Of a DNA stretch of 64,000 bases, positions 44,017-52,565 are shown piece by piece. How positions within the stretch are numbered: position 1 is the first letter of the stretch; every line of letters starts with the position of its first letter. Origin of the DNA: Thalassoglobus polymorphus. GTDB lineage: Bacteria; Planctomycetota; Planctomycetia; Planctomycetales; Planctomycetaceae. The position numbers were made by a program, and so were the translations under genes. The stretch spans positions 2,669,500 through 2,733,499 of the forward strand of contig NZ_CP036267.1 in the NCBI RefSeq assembly GCF_007744255.1, written 5' to 3'. A model generated the notes under the pieces. The model worked only from the letters and a program-made list of their open reading frames with translations, did no database searches and was not told the DNA's origin.

Positions 44017-44745
44017 ATGGAGAGCACAAGAATGTCATCACGGAAGCGTCAGAGACAGCTGGCAAGTCTTCTCATCTTATTGATGTGCGCCTCAAGCTGT
44101 GCCCATTCAAACATGTGCGGTGTTTCAAGTTGTGACCCCGTAGGATGTGAAGAGACCGCCGGCTGTGGGAAAACCAAAGCGTGTGGCGGAATTGGCTGCG
44201 GCAAAGTCGGCTGTGGAGACTGCTGTCAAATTTGCGAGAAGTGTTCTTTTGCATTCTGTGGATGGATGTGGAGAAAACCGGCTGCCGTCCCGGAAACACT
44301 TCCGTTGGGAAGTACCCTTCGTGCACACGATCAAGTGATGCAAACAAATGCCGAAGCTGCAGATTTCATCTTCCATCGGCACGATTTTGTTGGTCAAACG
44401 GCGCACTTGACGTCGGATGCAAAAGACAAAATTGTTGAGGTCGCAGCTCGATATCGCAGCACTCCGTTCCCTGTCATTATTGAGCGTTCTGAGAACAATT
44501 CGAATCCAGAACTCGATGCATTGAGAAGAAATATCGTCGCTACGATTCTCACAGACTTCGGTAATGCAGATGCCCAACAACGAACGGTTGTCGCAACTCC
44601 TTATGGCCCAGGTTACACCGGGCGCCGAGCAGAGATGATGTATTACCAACACGTTGGTTTTGGGGGCAATAACAACACCAACGGAACTGGCAACAACGGA
44701 ATGAATACAAACAACTTCGGTGGCGGATTCGGCGGCAGCTTCTAG
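44017..44745 (+). CDS. Cys-rich lipoprotein, possible CpaD-like partner of the secretin
   Basis: This 242-residue protein starts at an ATG with AAGGAGTG 8 bases upstream. A basic N-terminus and hydrophobic segment (about 14-24) lead to CASSC, a possible lipobox Cys (28). Cys-rich clusters follow at about 34-86. The middle region LTSDAKDKIVEVAARYRSTP, IIERSENNSNPELDALRRNI and ATILTDFGNADAQQRTVVAT resembles OmpA-like/CpaD-like peptidoglycan-associated sequence. The tail is Asn/Gly-rich (NNNTNGTGNNG). It follows the CpaC-like secretin, as the Tad lipoprotein CpaD does, so a role as a pilus lipoprotein is inferred. The Cys clusters are not typical of CpaD. A terminator follows. Confidence 0.7.
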   Translation: MESTRMSSRKRQRQLASLLILLMCASSCAHSNMCGVSSCDPVGCEETAGCGKTKACGGIGCGKVGCGDCCQICEKCSFAFCGWMWRKPAAVPETLPLGSTLRAHDQVMQTNAEAADFIFHRHDFVGQTAHLTSDAKDKIVEVAARYRSTPFPVIIERSENNSNPELDALRRNIVATILTDFGNADAQQRTVVATPYGPGYTGRRAEMMYYQHVGFGGNNNTNGTGNNGMNTNNFGGGFGGSF

Positions 44746-44849
44746 AGTTTTCGGAATGCTACTTGAGCTGTAGAGCAAATCTACTGAGATGCTCAGCCTC
44801 GTGGTGATCAGCCAGTTGTGTGTTGACCAGTAATGCGATGAAAAATCCC

Positions 44850-44885
44850 AAGCGCTGCATGCTATAAAGTATGCAGCGCTTTTTT
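44850..44885. terminator. Terminator downstream of the Cys-rich lipoprotein
   Basis: AAGCGCTGCAT and ATGCAGCGCTT form an 11-bp stem with a 10-nt loop and a run of six T. It lies 100 bp after the lipoprotein stop. It touches the stop codon of the opposite-strand acyltransferase gene, so it probably serves both directions. Confidence 0.88.
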
Positions 44886-45834
44886 ATGCAGCCTTTTCTT
44901 TGTCCCGCTTCTTCTTCCTGGGGATTGACTTCCAGCGTCGATGGACCCAAAAGTATTGCTCGGGGTGTCTCCTCACTGCAGCTTCGAGAGCCTGTGAGTA
45001 TTTCTCAGTGATTGAACGGACCTCATCGTCTGATTGAATCGTTTTTGTATCGATGACGGTTTCACAACCAACCTCGTATCGGACCCAGCGGCATTCATCG
45101 AAATTGTCAGGTTGGCGGACACCGTATCCAAGCAGCACAATGGCTTCGTTCTCGATGGCCATGAGCGCAATCGACCGAAATGTCGATGCTGGTTTTCCAA
45201 AGAAATCGACAAAGACTCCGCGACGTCCTGCGTCCTGATCGCAAAGGAGACCGAGATTCCCTCGTGCGCTGAGAACATCTGTGATGCCATCCCATCCGCC
45301 TGATTTCAGTAAGAGTCGATGACCAGTCACTTCACGCGTTCTGACAAACCAGCGATGTAAGTAAGGATTGTCCAGTTTGCGGGCAACGATCCCCATGGGA
45401 AATCCAAAGGTTCCAAAGGTTGCAGTGGTCGCCTCCCAGTTTCCGAAGTGTCCGCTCAGCATGAAAATGGGACGACCCGAATTGAGTGCCTGAGCAGCTT
45501 CTCCTCGGTTTCGAAACGACATGATTTCGCGGTAGTTTTCGAGATGCAACTTTCGCGGAAATTGAACCATCTCAGCGACGAGCCGGAAGAGGTGGACCCA
45601 CATCTTTTCTATAGTCGCTTCTACCTCAAGGTCGCTGTAATCTGGAAACGCAGTTTTCAAATTGGTTGCTGCGACTTCGTAGCGTGTCCATTTTCGTGGC
45701 AAGAGATGGACGAAGCTCCAGCCAAGAAATTCCGCAAACCGTACCGACTGTTTGACCGAAACAATGCCAATTAAGCAGGTCAGCACCCGGAAAACGACAT
45801 ACTCCAAGAGCCATCGGAGTTTTTTCATATTCAC
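44884..45834 (-). CDS. LpxL/HtrB-type lipid A acyltransferase
   Basis: This 316-residue membrane-bound acyltransferase has the catalytic HxxxxE motif in SGHFGNWEATTA (His near 132), preceded by RPIFML, and GLLCDQDAGRRGVFVDFFG. LPRKWTRYEVAATNLKTAFP resembles the family region VRVVRRNLARCFP. A C-terminal QYFWVHRRWKSIPR matches the LpxL/M ending QYxWxHRRFK. It adds a secondary acyl chain to lipid A or a related lipid. The first 25 residues form the membrane anchor. The gene stands alone; a gap of about 390 bp with nothing recognised (45835-46228) separates it from the divergent aldo/keto reductase. Confidence 0.88.
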   Translation of the reverse strand: MNMKKLRWLLEYVVFRVLTCLIGIVSVKQSVRFAEFLGWSFVHLLPRKWTRYEVAATNLKTAFPDYSDLEVEATIEKMWVHLFRLVAEMVQFPRKLHLENYREIMSFRNRGEAAQALNSGRPIFMLSGHFGNWEATTATFGTFGFPMGIVARKLDNPYLHRWFVRTREVTGHRLLLKSGGWDGITDVLSARGNLGLLCDQDAGRRGVFVDFFGKPASTFRSIALMAIENEAIVLLGYGVRQPDNFDECRWVRYEVGCETVIDTKTIQSDDEVRSITEKYSQALEAAVRRHPEQYFWVHRRWKSIPRKKKRDKEKAA

Positions 45835-46228
45835 CGTGAGTCCCTTCAGGGTGGTTCTTGGATGGATCGGAAAGCCTAACTTAATCTATTAAACAGTAGC
45901 TAAATCGCTCATTATATCGATTAATGAACGAGTTCTTACTGATTCTCGCATGGAACCAGCATTGAGGTCAACGGAACTTTGCAGACCTCCTCAAATGGGA
46001 CCGGGATTGATGAATGGAAATCTCATTTGCTCGCTTCTGGCCATGGAATGCCTTTTCCTCAAAGTCTGCGAAATTTGAGTGATTCACATGCGACGGTTAA
46101 GTCCTGCTATTCAAATTTGGGGGCAGTTTGTCAGAATGAGGAGCGTTGAGAGACTGCGGGAATTAGATTCAGGCCGTTCGGCGTGCGGTCACTGAGCCAA
46201 TCCAACGAAAGATCGAGAAAGAGAAATC
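45835..46228. other. Intergenic region between divergent genes
   Basis: About 390 bp between the acyltransferase and aldo/keto reductase starts. No repeat family member, hairpin or open frame was recognised. Confidence 0.4.
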
Positions 46229-47179
46229 ATGCAGAAGCGTTCCCTTGGAAAGACTGACATGGAGTTGACGACGCTCTCGTTTGGAGCTTCATCGTTAGGC
46301 CAGGAATTCCGCAGTGTGGATCTCAACGAAGCTCTGCGAAGTGTCCACGTCGCTATTGATCGTGGTATGAATTTTATTGATACCTCCCCATTTTACGGAC
46401 GTGGAATGAGTGAGATGTTGCTCGGTCGAGTTTTGCCTGAAATTCCTCGCGATCAATATTACCTTGGGACGAAACTTGGCCGATACGCTGGTGAGCATTT
46501 TGATTTTAGTGCTCGACGTGTTGCAGAGAGTGTCGACATCTCTCTGGAACGGATGAAGGTCGATCATCTCGATCTCGTTCTGTGTCATGACCTTGAGTTT
46601 GTCGAGATGTCGCAGATTGTCGAAGAGACTCTGCCTGCTCTGCGAAAGCAGGTCGAGAACGGGAAGGTCCGCTACATCGGTGTCAGTGGATATCCGATGA
46701 AGATGTTCAAGTACATTCTGGAGAACGCAGAGATCGACGTGATACTGACTTACAATCATTACACGTTACAAAACGATATGGCACTCGAACTTGTGCCGAT
46801 CTGCCAGGAAAAAGGAGTCGGGATTATGAACGCTGCTCCGTTCTGTGCTCGACTTTTAACCAGCGCTCCGCTTCCGGAATGGCACAAAGCGACTCCGAAA
46901 GTTCGTGAAATTGCCAAAGCTGCCGCTGACCATTGTGCGAGTCGCGGAGTCGACCTCGCTCAACTTGCGTTACAATTCTCGATAGCCAATCCCGACTTTA
47001 CAACGTGTGTCACCGGATCTGCCAATCCTCAGCGTGTGTCGCAATGGGTTGACTGGGCAGAAATCCCTCTCGATGAAACCTTGTTGGCTGAGGTTCAAGA
47101 AATTCTTAAACCGATCCATAACTGGTTCTACCTCGAAGGCCGTCCCGAGAATAACGACACGCCGACTGTCGAAGCGTAA
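46229..47179 (+). CDS. Aldo/keto reductase, L-galactose dehydrogenase-like
   Basis: This 316-residue NAD(P)H-dependent oxidoreductase has the catalytic tetrad visible as Asp-Tyr in FIDTSPFYGRG, Lys in YLGTKLGRYAGE and His in LVLCHDLEF. Other family segments are GKVRYIGVSGYPMKMF and TLQNDMALELV, and GIMNAAPFC carries the substrate loop. The overall pattern resembles L-galactose/L-fucose dehydrogenases. It is followed after 35 bp by a zinc dehydrogenase, so the two probably work in one sugar-acid or fucose degradation route; this is inferred from adjacency. Confidence 0.9.
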   Translation: MQKRSLGKTDMELTTLSFGASSLGQEFRSVDLNEALRSVHVAIDRGMNFIDTSPFYGRGMSEMLLGRVLPEIPRDQYYLGTKLGRYAGEHFDFSARRVAESVDISLERMKVDHLDLVLCHDLEFVEMSQIVEETLPALRKQVENGKVRYIGVSGYPMKMFKYILENAEIDVILTYNHYTLQNDMALELVPICQEKGVGIMNAAPFCARLLTSAPLPEWHKATPKVREIAKAAADHCASRGVDLAQLALQFSIANPDFTTCVTGSANPQRVSQWVDWAEIPLDETLLAEVQEILKPIHNWFYLEGRPENNDTPTVEA

Positions 47180-47214
47180 ATCCCTCTCCGATAAACTATG
47201 AAAGCTAGAGAATA

Positions 47215-48240
47215 ATGAAGGCCATACGACTCGAAGAACCCAAAAACTTTCAGCGTGTTGAGATCAATGAGCCGACGTCTCCAAGGCCGGGGCAGGCTCT
47301 TGTACGGACGCATCGCATGGGGATTTGCGGAACAGACTACGGTGGATACCTCGGCAAGATGCCTTTTTTCAGCTATCCGAGGATTCCCGGACATGAACTC
47401 GGCGTAGAAGTTCTCGAAGTCGGAGACAATGTTACAAACGTCAAAGTTGGCGATCGCTGCAGTGTTGAGCCATATATGAATTGCGGTGAGTGCTACCCTT
47501 GTCGCAAAGGAAACGGGAACTGTTGCGAGAAGCTCAATGTCATCGGAGTGATGGTTGATGGTGGGCTTTGTGACAAATTTCTGATTCGAGCGGACAAGTT
47601 ACACTCTTCTTCCAAGTTGACGTATGAACAACTGGCATTGGTCGAAACACTCGGGATTGGCTGTCACGCCTGCGACCGGGGAGCGCCGCAAAAAGGGGAT
47701 CACGTTCTCATCATCGGCGCCGGACCAATCGGGTTGGCAACTCTCGAATTCACACGGCTTACCGGAGCGACGATCACAGTCATGGACATGGTCGAATCGC
47801 GACTCGAATTCTGCCGTGAGACCTATGGTGTTCCGCACACTGTTCAATTCAAAGGAGATGGCAGCGAACTCGAACAGATGCTCGATATCACCAACGGTGA
47901 TCGGTACGCCGTCGTCACCGACGCGACCGGGCACAACGCTTCGATGTCGAACGCCCTCAAGTATGTCGCCCATACCGGCTCACTGGTTTATGTTGGGATC
48001 ACAACTGCCGAGGTTTCGTTCCCTCATCCGATCCTGCACAAGCCAGAGATGTCAATCAAAGGTTCGCGGAACGCCCTGCCGAGCGACTTTTCAAGAATTA
48101 TTAGTCTAATCGAAGATGGCACGATCAATACCGAGCCTTGGGTGACGCATCGAACGTCGTTTGATACGGTCATCGAAGAATTTGAAACCTTCACTCATCC
48201 CGAATCTGGGGTCATTAAGGCTATCATCGAAGTTGCATAG
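47215..48240 (+). CDS. Zinc-dependent sugar or alcohol dehydrogenase
   Basis: This 341-residue medium-chain dehydrogenase has the catalytic zinc Cys in MGICGTDYGGYLG, the His-Glu pair in PGHELGVEVLEVG and the structural zinc loop CGECYPCRKGNGNCC. The NAD-binding motif is LIIGAGPIGLATLE followed by MDMVESRLEF. In the same operon as the aldo/keto reductase (35-bp gap), it may oxidise the following intermediate of that pathway. The sequence KAIRLEEPKNFQRVEINEPT at the N-terminus is also common in planctomycete sugar dehydrogenases. The substrate is unknown. Confidence 0.9.
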   Translation: MKAIRLEEPKNFQRVEINEPTSPRPGQALVRTHRMGICGTDYGGYLGKMPFFSYPRIPGHELGVEVLEVGDNVTNVKVGDRCSVEPYMNCGECYPCRKGNGNCCEKLNVIGVMVDGGLCDKFLIRADKLHSSSKLTYEQLALVETLGIGCHACDRGAPQKGDHVLIIGAGPIGLATLEFTRLTGATITVMDMVESRLEFCRETYGVPHTVQFKGDGSELEQMLDITNGDRYAVVTDATGHNASMSNALKYVAHTGSLVYVGITTAEVSFPHPILHKPEMSIKGSRNALPSDFSRIISLIEDGTINTEPWVTHRTSFDTVIEEFETFTHPESGVIKAIIEVA

Positions 48241-48291
48241 AACAGTTTGCCATTGAGAAAGTGGGGAGCTCGGAGCGAGTTGCTGACCAAA

Positions 48292-48732
48292 TTATCCGGG
48301 GCTTACGATTGACCATTTTGCGAACAGCATGGCAATCGCAATGATGTGGACTATCACAGCTATCAGGCCGACACCGACCAGGGTCTCGGCCCCGTCTGAA
48401 TGGGGAACTGTTCGCTTAAGAATTTGCTTATTGAAAACTGCACAGATCCAATTCCAGTGCAACATCAGGTGCACCGTGACTCCAAGTGTAAGGATGCAGA
48501 GGGTGGTGAACTGAATATTCTGCCAGGCGACGATATCTCCTCCCCAAAGTGTCCAGCCATCGGCGTTCGCTCCCACGGGAAAGATAAACTGCAGGACAGC
48601 TGCCACCCACATCAATACGACAAAATTGATCAACAGCAATAGATCGAGAAAAAAGTTGATCAGCGACCACGAAACGCGCGTTTTTCGAGTTGCGGTCGTC
48701 TTTGATGTCGGCTTTTCAGTGACTGAGTTCAT
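48292..48732 (-). CDS. Four-helix membrane protein, DUF4405-like
   Basis: This 146-residue protein has four predicted membrane helices (INFFLDLLLLINFVVLMWVA, then TLCILTLGVTVHLMLHWNWI and LVGVGLIAVIVHIIAIAMLF, with FIFPVG between). Paired His residues (HLMLHWNW; VHII) are placed as haem ligands would be, as in DUF4405/cytochrome b-like families. It is the last gene of the cbb3 oxidase locus, after the SafE-like gene, so an electron-transfer or assembly role is likely. The family call is tentative. Confidence 0.6.
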   Translation of the reverse strand: MNSVTEKPTSKTTATRKTRVSWSLINFFLDLLLLINFVVLMWVAAVLQFIFPVGANADGWTLWGGDIVAWQNIQFTTLCILTLGVTVHLMLHWNWICAVFNKQILKRTVPHSDGAETLVGVGLIAVIVHIIAIAMLFAKWSIVSPG

Positions 48733-48791
48733 TTGAGTCGGATGTCTTTAACGGTGGTTTCAATAGAGATGTCAAAGCTTGAGCAAGTATC

Positions 48792-49517
48792 TTAATTCGT
48801 TGAGTTCTGTGAAGTGGTACAGAATGGGCAGGCGGGAACGGCTTCTGTATGCTCCAGGGTGAGAAAAGCTGCGCCCCGATATATCGTGATGGCTCCGGTA
48901 AAAACGACGCACCACGCTGCCGTGCGCAAAAGCCTGAGTCGGGTCACCCCGGAGAGTAACTGCCCCCCGATGCCTGCGAGGACCATCATCGGAACCGTGC
49001 CAAGCCCGAAGGCGAACATGATCGCCCCACCCAAAAATAAATCTTGTGAGGCTGTCGCAAGAGCGAGGAATCCATATAGCAGTCCGCACGGCAGAAAACC
49101 TGTCATGACGCCTGCCAGGAATTTGGAGAACCTCGATCGCGATTGAAAGAAGGTGCGAAACAAGGGGCTGACCAGACAACCTTGCGGTGTAGGAGATTTG
49201 CCTCGACTCCACAGGTTGATACCCGCAGCCTTGAGGCCTTGCACAATCAGAAACAGACCGGCGACGAAGCTGAGAATTGCGGAGGCGTTCACCCATTGGC
49301 TTGTTGAGTGGCCAAGGTGCATCCCGACATAGCCTGCGACGACACCCAACACGCTGTACGTGAAGATCCTCCCAATCGAATATGCTCCTTGGGAAATCCA
49401 CATCTCTCGGCGTGAGGTCTGGTTCGCACCGATCAAAATCGCAAACCCACCGCACATTCCGAGACAGTGCGACGAGCCGAGCAGGCCTCCCATAAAAATC
49501 AGCGATAGTTCACTCAC
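48792..49517 (-). CDS. TauE/SafE (CcoS/UreH-type) membrane transporter-like protein
   Basis: This 241-residue six-helix membrane protein has MGGLLGSSHCLGMCGGFAIL at the N-terminus with Cys/Met-rich CxxMCGG, and FLAGVMTGFLPCGLLYGFLA with LPCG in the second half, the twofold-repeated pattern of the SafE/DsbD-like family. In cbb3 oxidase loci such a gene commonly follows ccoI and is thought to handle copper or support assembly. It ends the run ccoN-O-S-Q-I with a gap of about 10 bp to ccoI, so it is in the same operon. Confidence 0.8.
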   Translation of the reverse strand: MSELSLIFMGGLLGSSHCLGMCGGFAILIGANQTSRREMWISQGAYSIGRIFTYSVLGVVAGYVGMHLGHSTSQWVNASAILSFVAGLFLIVQGLKAAGINLWSRGKSPTPQGCLVSPLFRTFFQSRSRFSKFLAGVMTGFLPCGLLYGFLALATASQDLFLGGAIMFAFGLGTVPMMVLAGIGGQLLSGVTRLRLLRTAAWCVVFTGAITIYRGAAFLTLEHTEAVPACPFCTTSQNSTN

Positions 49518-49526
49518 GACGAAACC

Positions 49527-51833
49527 TCATTCGTTGGGGGACTTGGCAGAACTGATGGCCAAGGCTGGTTGGTTTATCGATTGAGTGTGCAGACTGCTCT
49601 CGCTGAAGCTTTCGGTCGGCCTGGATCTGACTGACGTTGATTGTCGTTGCGTCTGATCACTTGCCTGTGGCTGATTCGAATGAAATTTCGCACCAGGCGA
49701 GACATCGACTTGATCGCCGGGGTCAGAATACCGTGCTTGAAGGCGAAGTGAATTTGTGATGACAAAAACACTACTGACAACCATCAGGGCGGCGGCAACT
49801 GCCGGGTGGAGCATCCCCGTTACCGCGATCGTCATCCCTATTCCGTTATATGCGAAGACCCACGTTAAGTTGGTCCGAATCGTTTTCATCGTCTGCTGAG
49901 AAAGCTCGACCAGCCAGGGGATCTGGGAAAGATCGTCACCGACGAGACAGATGTCTGCGGCATCGCGACTGACGTCAGCACCACAACCTAAGCAGAGTCC
50001 GACATCCGCAGCGGATAATGCAACGACATCGTTCATCCCATCACCGACGAGTGCGACAGGGCCAATCTCACGCTGGATTTTCTGAATCTCGATCTGCTTC
50101 TGACGTGGTGAGAGTCCGGAAAGCGCGGGCACGCCCGCAGTTGTGGCGAAACGCTTGGCTGCGTCAGAAGAATCGCCGGTCAAAATCCCGAGGTCCAATC
50201 CGAATTCACGACACTTGGCAAACATTTCCGTCACCCCTGCTCGTGATTGTTCCTCAAAAATGAAAAGTCCACGAACGAGGCTTGCCCATCCGATCGAGAC
50301 GACTGGATGCCCTTCCCTTTGAGCTTGCTCAAGTGCCCGTTCCAATCTTGGCGGACACTCGATATCAAGATCGCGCATCAGAGGAAGACTTCCGAGTGCC
50401 GTCGGTTTGAATTCACCGGAAACCGTTCCGTAGACTCCCTTCCCGGCTTGGCTTGTTGGGCGGATATCCAGCAGTGAGACATCCTCTTTTATCGAATCGA
50501 GAATTGCCCGGCTGAAGACATGATTCGAGGACTGAGCAAGTTGCTTCGCGCGTTGATCGATTTGGCGAGTCGATGTCTCGCCATCAGTGATCAGCGACTT
50601 CACGACCGGGGTTCCCGTCGTCAATGTTCCAGTTTTGTCGAATCGTATCGCTTTGATATTCGCCAGCGATTCAAGTACCTGCGTCGAATTGAATGCAATG
50701 CCACGTCGGGCAGCAACTCCAACGGCTGCCCACAGAGTCATGGGTGTCGCCAGTCCCAGGCCGCAAGGGCATGCGATGAGAATCACCGACAAGGCTGTTA
50801 AAACTCCTGTCATGATAGAACTTGCAATGGCATGGAAGGCAAATGTCCCTATCGCCAAGAGCAGTGTCGCTGGGATGAAGAACTGCGTGATGCGGTCAGC
50901 CAGGCGTTGCGTATCGCTTTTTTCAAGACGGGCAGCTTTGACGGCCTCGACCAGTCGCTGCAAGACTGTTCCATTCTGTGTGACATCAACACGCACAATC
51001 ACTTCACCATCTAAAGCGATTGTGCCACCGATAACACGGTCGTTTAGAGACCTTTCCACCGGCCAGCTTTCTCCGGTGATTAGCTGCTCGTCGATCGTAG
51101 TTTGACCTTCAATGATGACTCCATCAATCGGAAATCGCTCTCCCGATCGAACGATGATCTTGTCACCGATTCGTATTTCTTCGCGAGGAACTCGGCGACG
51201 AGACATATCGCTTTGCAAGATCAAGACTTCCTCGGGGAGTAGCTGTTGCAGTTGATCAAGAGAGGCAGTCGACCGAAGTTTTCCGGTTGCCTCCAGCCAT
51301 CGACCGAGTGTCACGAAGACGAGAATCATACAGCCGACTTCGAAGTAGATATCTCCCTCGCCTCGCCAAACCGATATCGTTGAATAGACAAAGGAAGCCA
51401 GGACACCACTCAGGACGAGTAGATCGGTTGAAAAGCGAAATTGTGAAAGGTCGTCGAGTGCTTGCTCGAGCAAAGGTCGCCCCAGCAATACGAGAACGGG
51501 AAATGTCAGCAACAAGCAGGCAAAACGAAAGAGGTCTGACAACGCCTCGGCAATGCGAGGCGCATCACCCAACCGACTTCCGTCATACGCCCACAAAGCG
51601 AGGGTCAGCACCATCACGTTCATGCTGAAGAAGATGGCGATTCCAAGTTTCGTGAGCATCCAGCGGTTACTGCCCTCTTCACCTGTGTCGCTGGTAATTG
51701 CGTGTGCGAAGCGGCAACCCGTGCAGCAATACGAAGCGACAGCCTCTTCGCGAACTCCAAGAGTTTTGCCAACAGGGAGTCCACAATAATCGCAGAGTCG
51801 GTCGGGACGCGTTGTCGAGTGCATGACAATCAA
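49527..51833 (-). CDS. ccoI: Copper-translocating P-type ATPase CcoI
   Basis: This 768-residue P1B-type ATPase has an N-terminal zinc-finger-like segment (CDYCGLPVG, YCCTGCRFAHA, about 15-50) instead of a classical HMA GMTCxxC repeat, then eight membrane helices. Key motifs are TGESWPV (actuator), ACPCGLGLATP (near 354), phosphorylation DKTGTLTTG (near 398), and GDGMNDVVALSAADVGLCLG (near 600). It supplies copper for the CuB centre of cbb3 oxidase, and the operon position confirms this. A Ser/Gln/Arg-rich tail of about 60 residues after RLQARYSDPG is unlike other CcoI proteins and of unknown use. Confidence 0.92.
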   Translation of the reverse strand: MIVMHSTTRPDRLCDYCGLPVGKTLGVREEAVASYCCTGCRFAHAITSDTGEEGSNRWMLTKLGIAIFFSMNVMVLTLALWAYDGSRLGDAPRIAEALSDLFRFACLLLTFPVLVLLGRPLLEQALDDLSQFRFSTDLLVLSGVLASFVYSTISVWRGEGDIYFEVGCMILVFVTLGRWLEATGKLRSTASLDQLQQLLPEEVLILQSDMSRRRVPREEIRIGDKIIVRSGERFPIDGVIIEGQTTIDEQLITGESWPVERSLNDRVIGGTIALDGEVIVRVDVTQNGTVLQRLVEAVKAARLEKSDTQRLADRITQFFIPATLLLAIGTFAFHAIASSIMTGVLTALSVILIACPCGLGLATPMTLWAAVGVAARRGIAFNSTQVLESLANIKAIRFDKTGTLTTGTPVVKSLITDGETSTRQIDQRAKQLAQSSNHVFSRAILDSIKEDVSLLDIRPTSQAGKGVYGTVSGEFKPTALGSLPLMRDLDIECPPRLERALEQAQREGHPVVSIGWASLVRGLFIFEEQSRAGVTEMFAKCREFGLDLGILTGDSSDAAKRFATTAGVPALSGLSPRQKQIEIQKIQREIGPVALVGDGMNDVVALSAADVGLCLGCGADVSRDAADICLVGDDLSQIPWLVELSQQTMKTIRTNLTWVFAYNGIGMTIAVTGMLHPAVAAALMVVSSVFVITNSLRLQARYSDPGDQVDVSPGAKFHSNQPQASDQTQRQSTSVRSRPTESFSESSLHTQSINQPALAISSAKSPNE

Positions 51834-51879
51834 TCACTTGGCCAATTACCTGGTATGCAGAGGCGCTGAATTCCTATTT

Positions 51880-51961
51880 TTAGAACTGGTCCTGAAACCT
51901 GATGTTGCTCTATCAAACGTTGAGACAAGCGGCTATTCCAGAGGCTTCGGACTGGTTCTAG
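51880..51961 (+). repeat. Repeat family B, copy 1
   Basis: About 82 bp from TTAGAACTGGTCCTGAAAC to CGGACTGGTTCTAG, plus orientation. The interior keeps the CAAACGTTGAGACAAGCGGC and TATTCCAGAGGC blocks shared with the copy at 61219. It lies between ccoI and the small CcoQ-like gene and ends next to that gene's stop codon. Confidence 0.85.
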
Positions 51962-51962
51962 A

Positions 51963-52133
51963 TTACGGGGGCGAGAGAAGTTCTGAATCGATTGCTGGTA
52001 AGAAATAGCTGATGCCGTAATAGATCACGAAGATCCAGAACAGAATCCAGATCAGCCGGATATACCACGGGATGTCGTTTCCCGAATAGGTGTGGTACCG
52101 AGCCTCTTCTTCCACTGTCCGATTATCAACCAT
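51963..52133 (-). CDS. 56-residue CcoQ-like membrane protein
   Basis: This small gene encodes MVDNRTVEEEARYHTYSGND, then IPWYIRLIWILFWIFVIYYG and ISYFLPAIDSELLSPP, with one transmembrane helix (about 22-45). The ATG at 52133 has AAAGGAAAC upstream. Its size, single helix and place after the CcoS-like gene fit CcoQ, the small accessory subunit of cbb3 oxidase, although the sequence has no firm family motif. Short acidic N-terminus and Tyr/His-rich lead-in are visible. Confidence 0.7.
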   Translation of the reverse strand: MVDNRTVEEEARYHTYSGNDIPWYIRLIWILFWIFVIYYGISYFLPAIDSELLSPP

Positions 52134-52154
52134 GTGTGATGTTTCCTTTCACCT

Positions 52155-52565
52155 TCAATCGTCTTTGACTGACAATTCAGAAGGCTGTGACTTTGTTTTT
52201 TTTGTCTTCCCGCCTGCCCACTTCGGAACGTAGTTTGGTTCATTTGCATCCAGATCGTCTTCACGATCAAGCATCGTATACTTTGGGCCTTCGATGTTAT
52301 GGAACATCCCGTGAGCGGTCGCCCAAATGAGCAAGCAGAAGAATCCGAGGCTGGCAAGCGTATAATTGGCCAGCGGAGTTAAGGCGAAGACTCCATCGGC
52401 ATCTCCTTGAGCAACGTTGCGAAACTCCATCAGCTTGTTGACGAACCCAACCATACTTGGGAGCAGAATCACGATTCCCATGATTACGGTCGCAATCATG
52501 ACGCCTCGCGACCCTTTGTTTCGTGGCGGTGATGACGAATCCGGTGTGTGGGGTGTGTTAGTCAT
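52155..52565 (-). CDS. CcoS-like small membrane protein of the cbb3 locus
   Basis: About 136 residues from MTNTPHTPDSS, the ATG overlapping the ccoO stop by 8 bp. There is a Ser/Pro-rich start, two membrane helices (MIATVIMGIVILLPSMVGFV; YTLASLGFFCLLIWATAHGM), and then FHNIEGPKYTMLDREDDLDA. That last part resembles the CcoS core FxDLEGPAxRILxDDD, in which the acidic end follows a single helix. CcoS is needed for copper or haem incorporation in cbb3 oxidase. The extra N-terminal helix is unlike normal CcoS (about 60 residues), so this may be a fusion of two small subunits. The longer frame upstream is inside ccoO and not real. Confidence 0.65.
   Translation of the reverse strand: MTNTPHTPDSSSPPRNKGSRGVMIATVIMGIVILLPSMVGFVNKLMEFRNVAQGDADGVFALTPLANYTLASLGFFCLLIWATAHGMFHNIEGPKYTMLDREDDLDANEPNYVPKWAGGKTKKTKSQPSELSVKDD

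Noticed and set aside
44750-44820. Possible repeat A fragment (GTAGAGCAAATCTACTGAG)
   Set aside because: Only a short match at one end; not distinguishable from chance.
51881-51961. Repeat B copy 1 as a terminator for the CcoQ-like gene
   Set aside because: It is an insertion-like element shared with unrelated loci; nothing suggests that it ends transcription.
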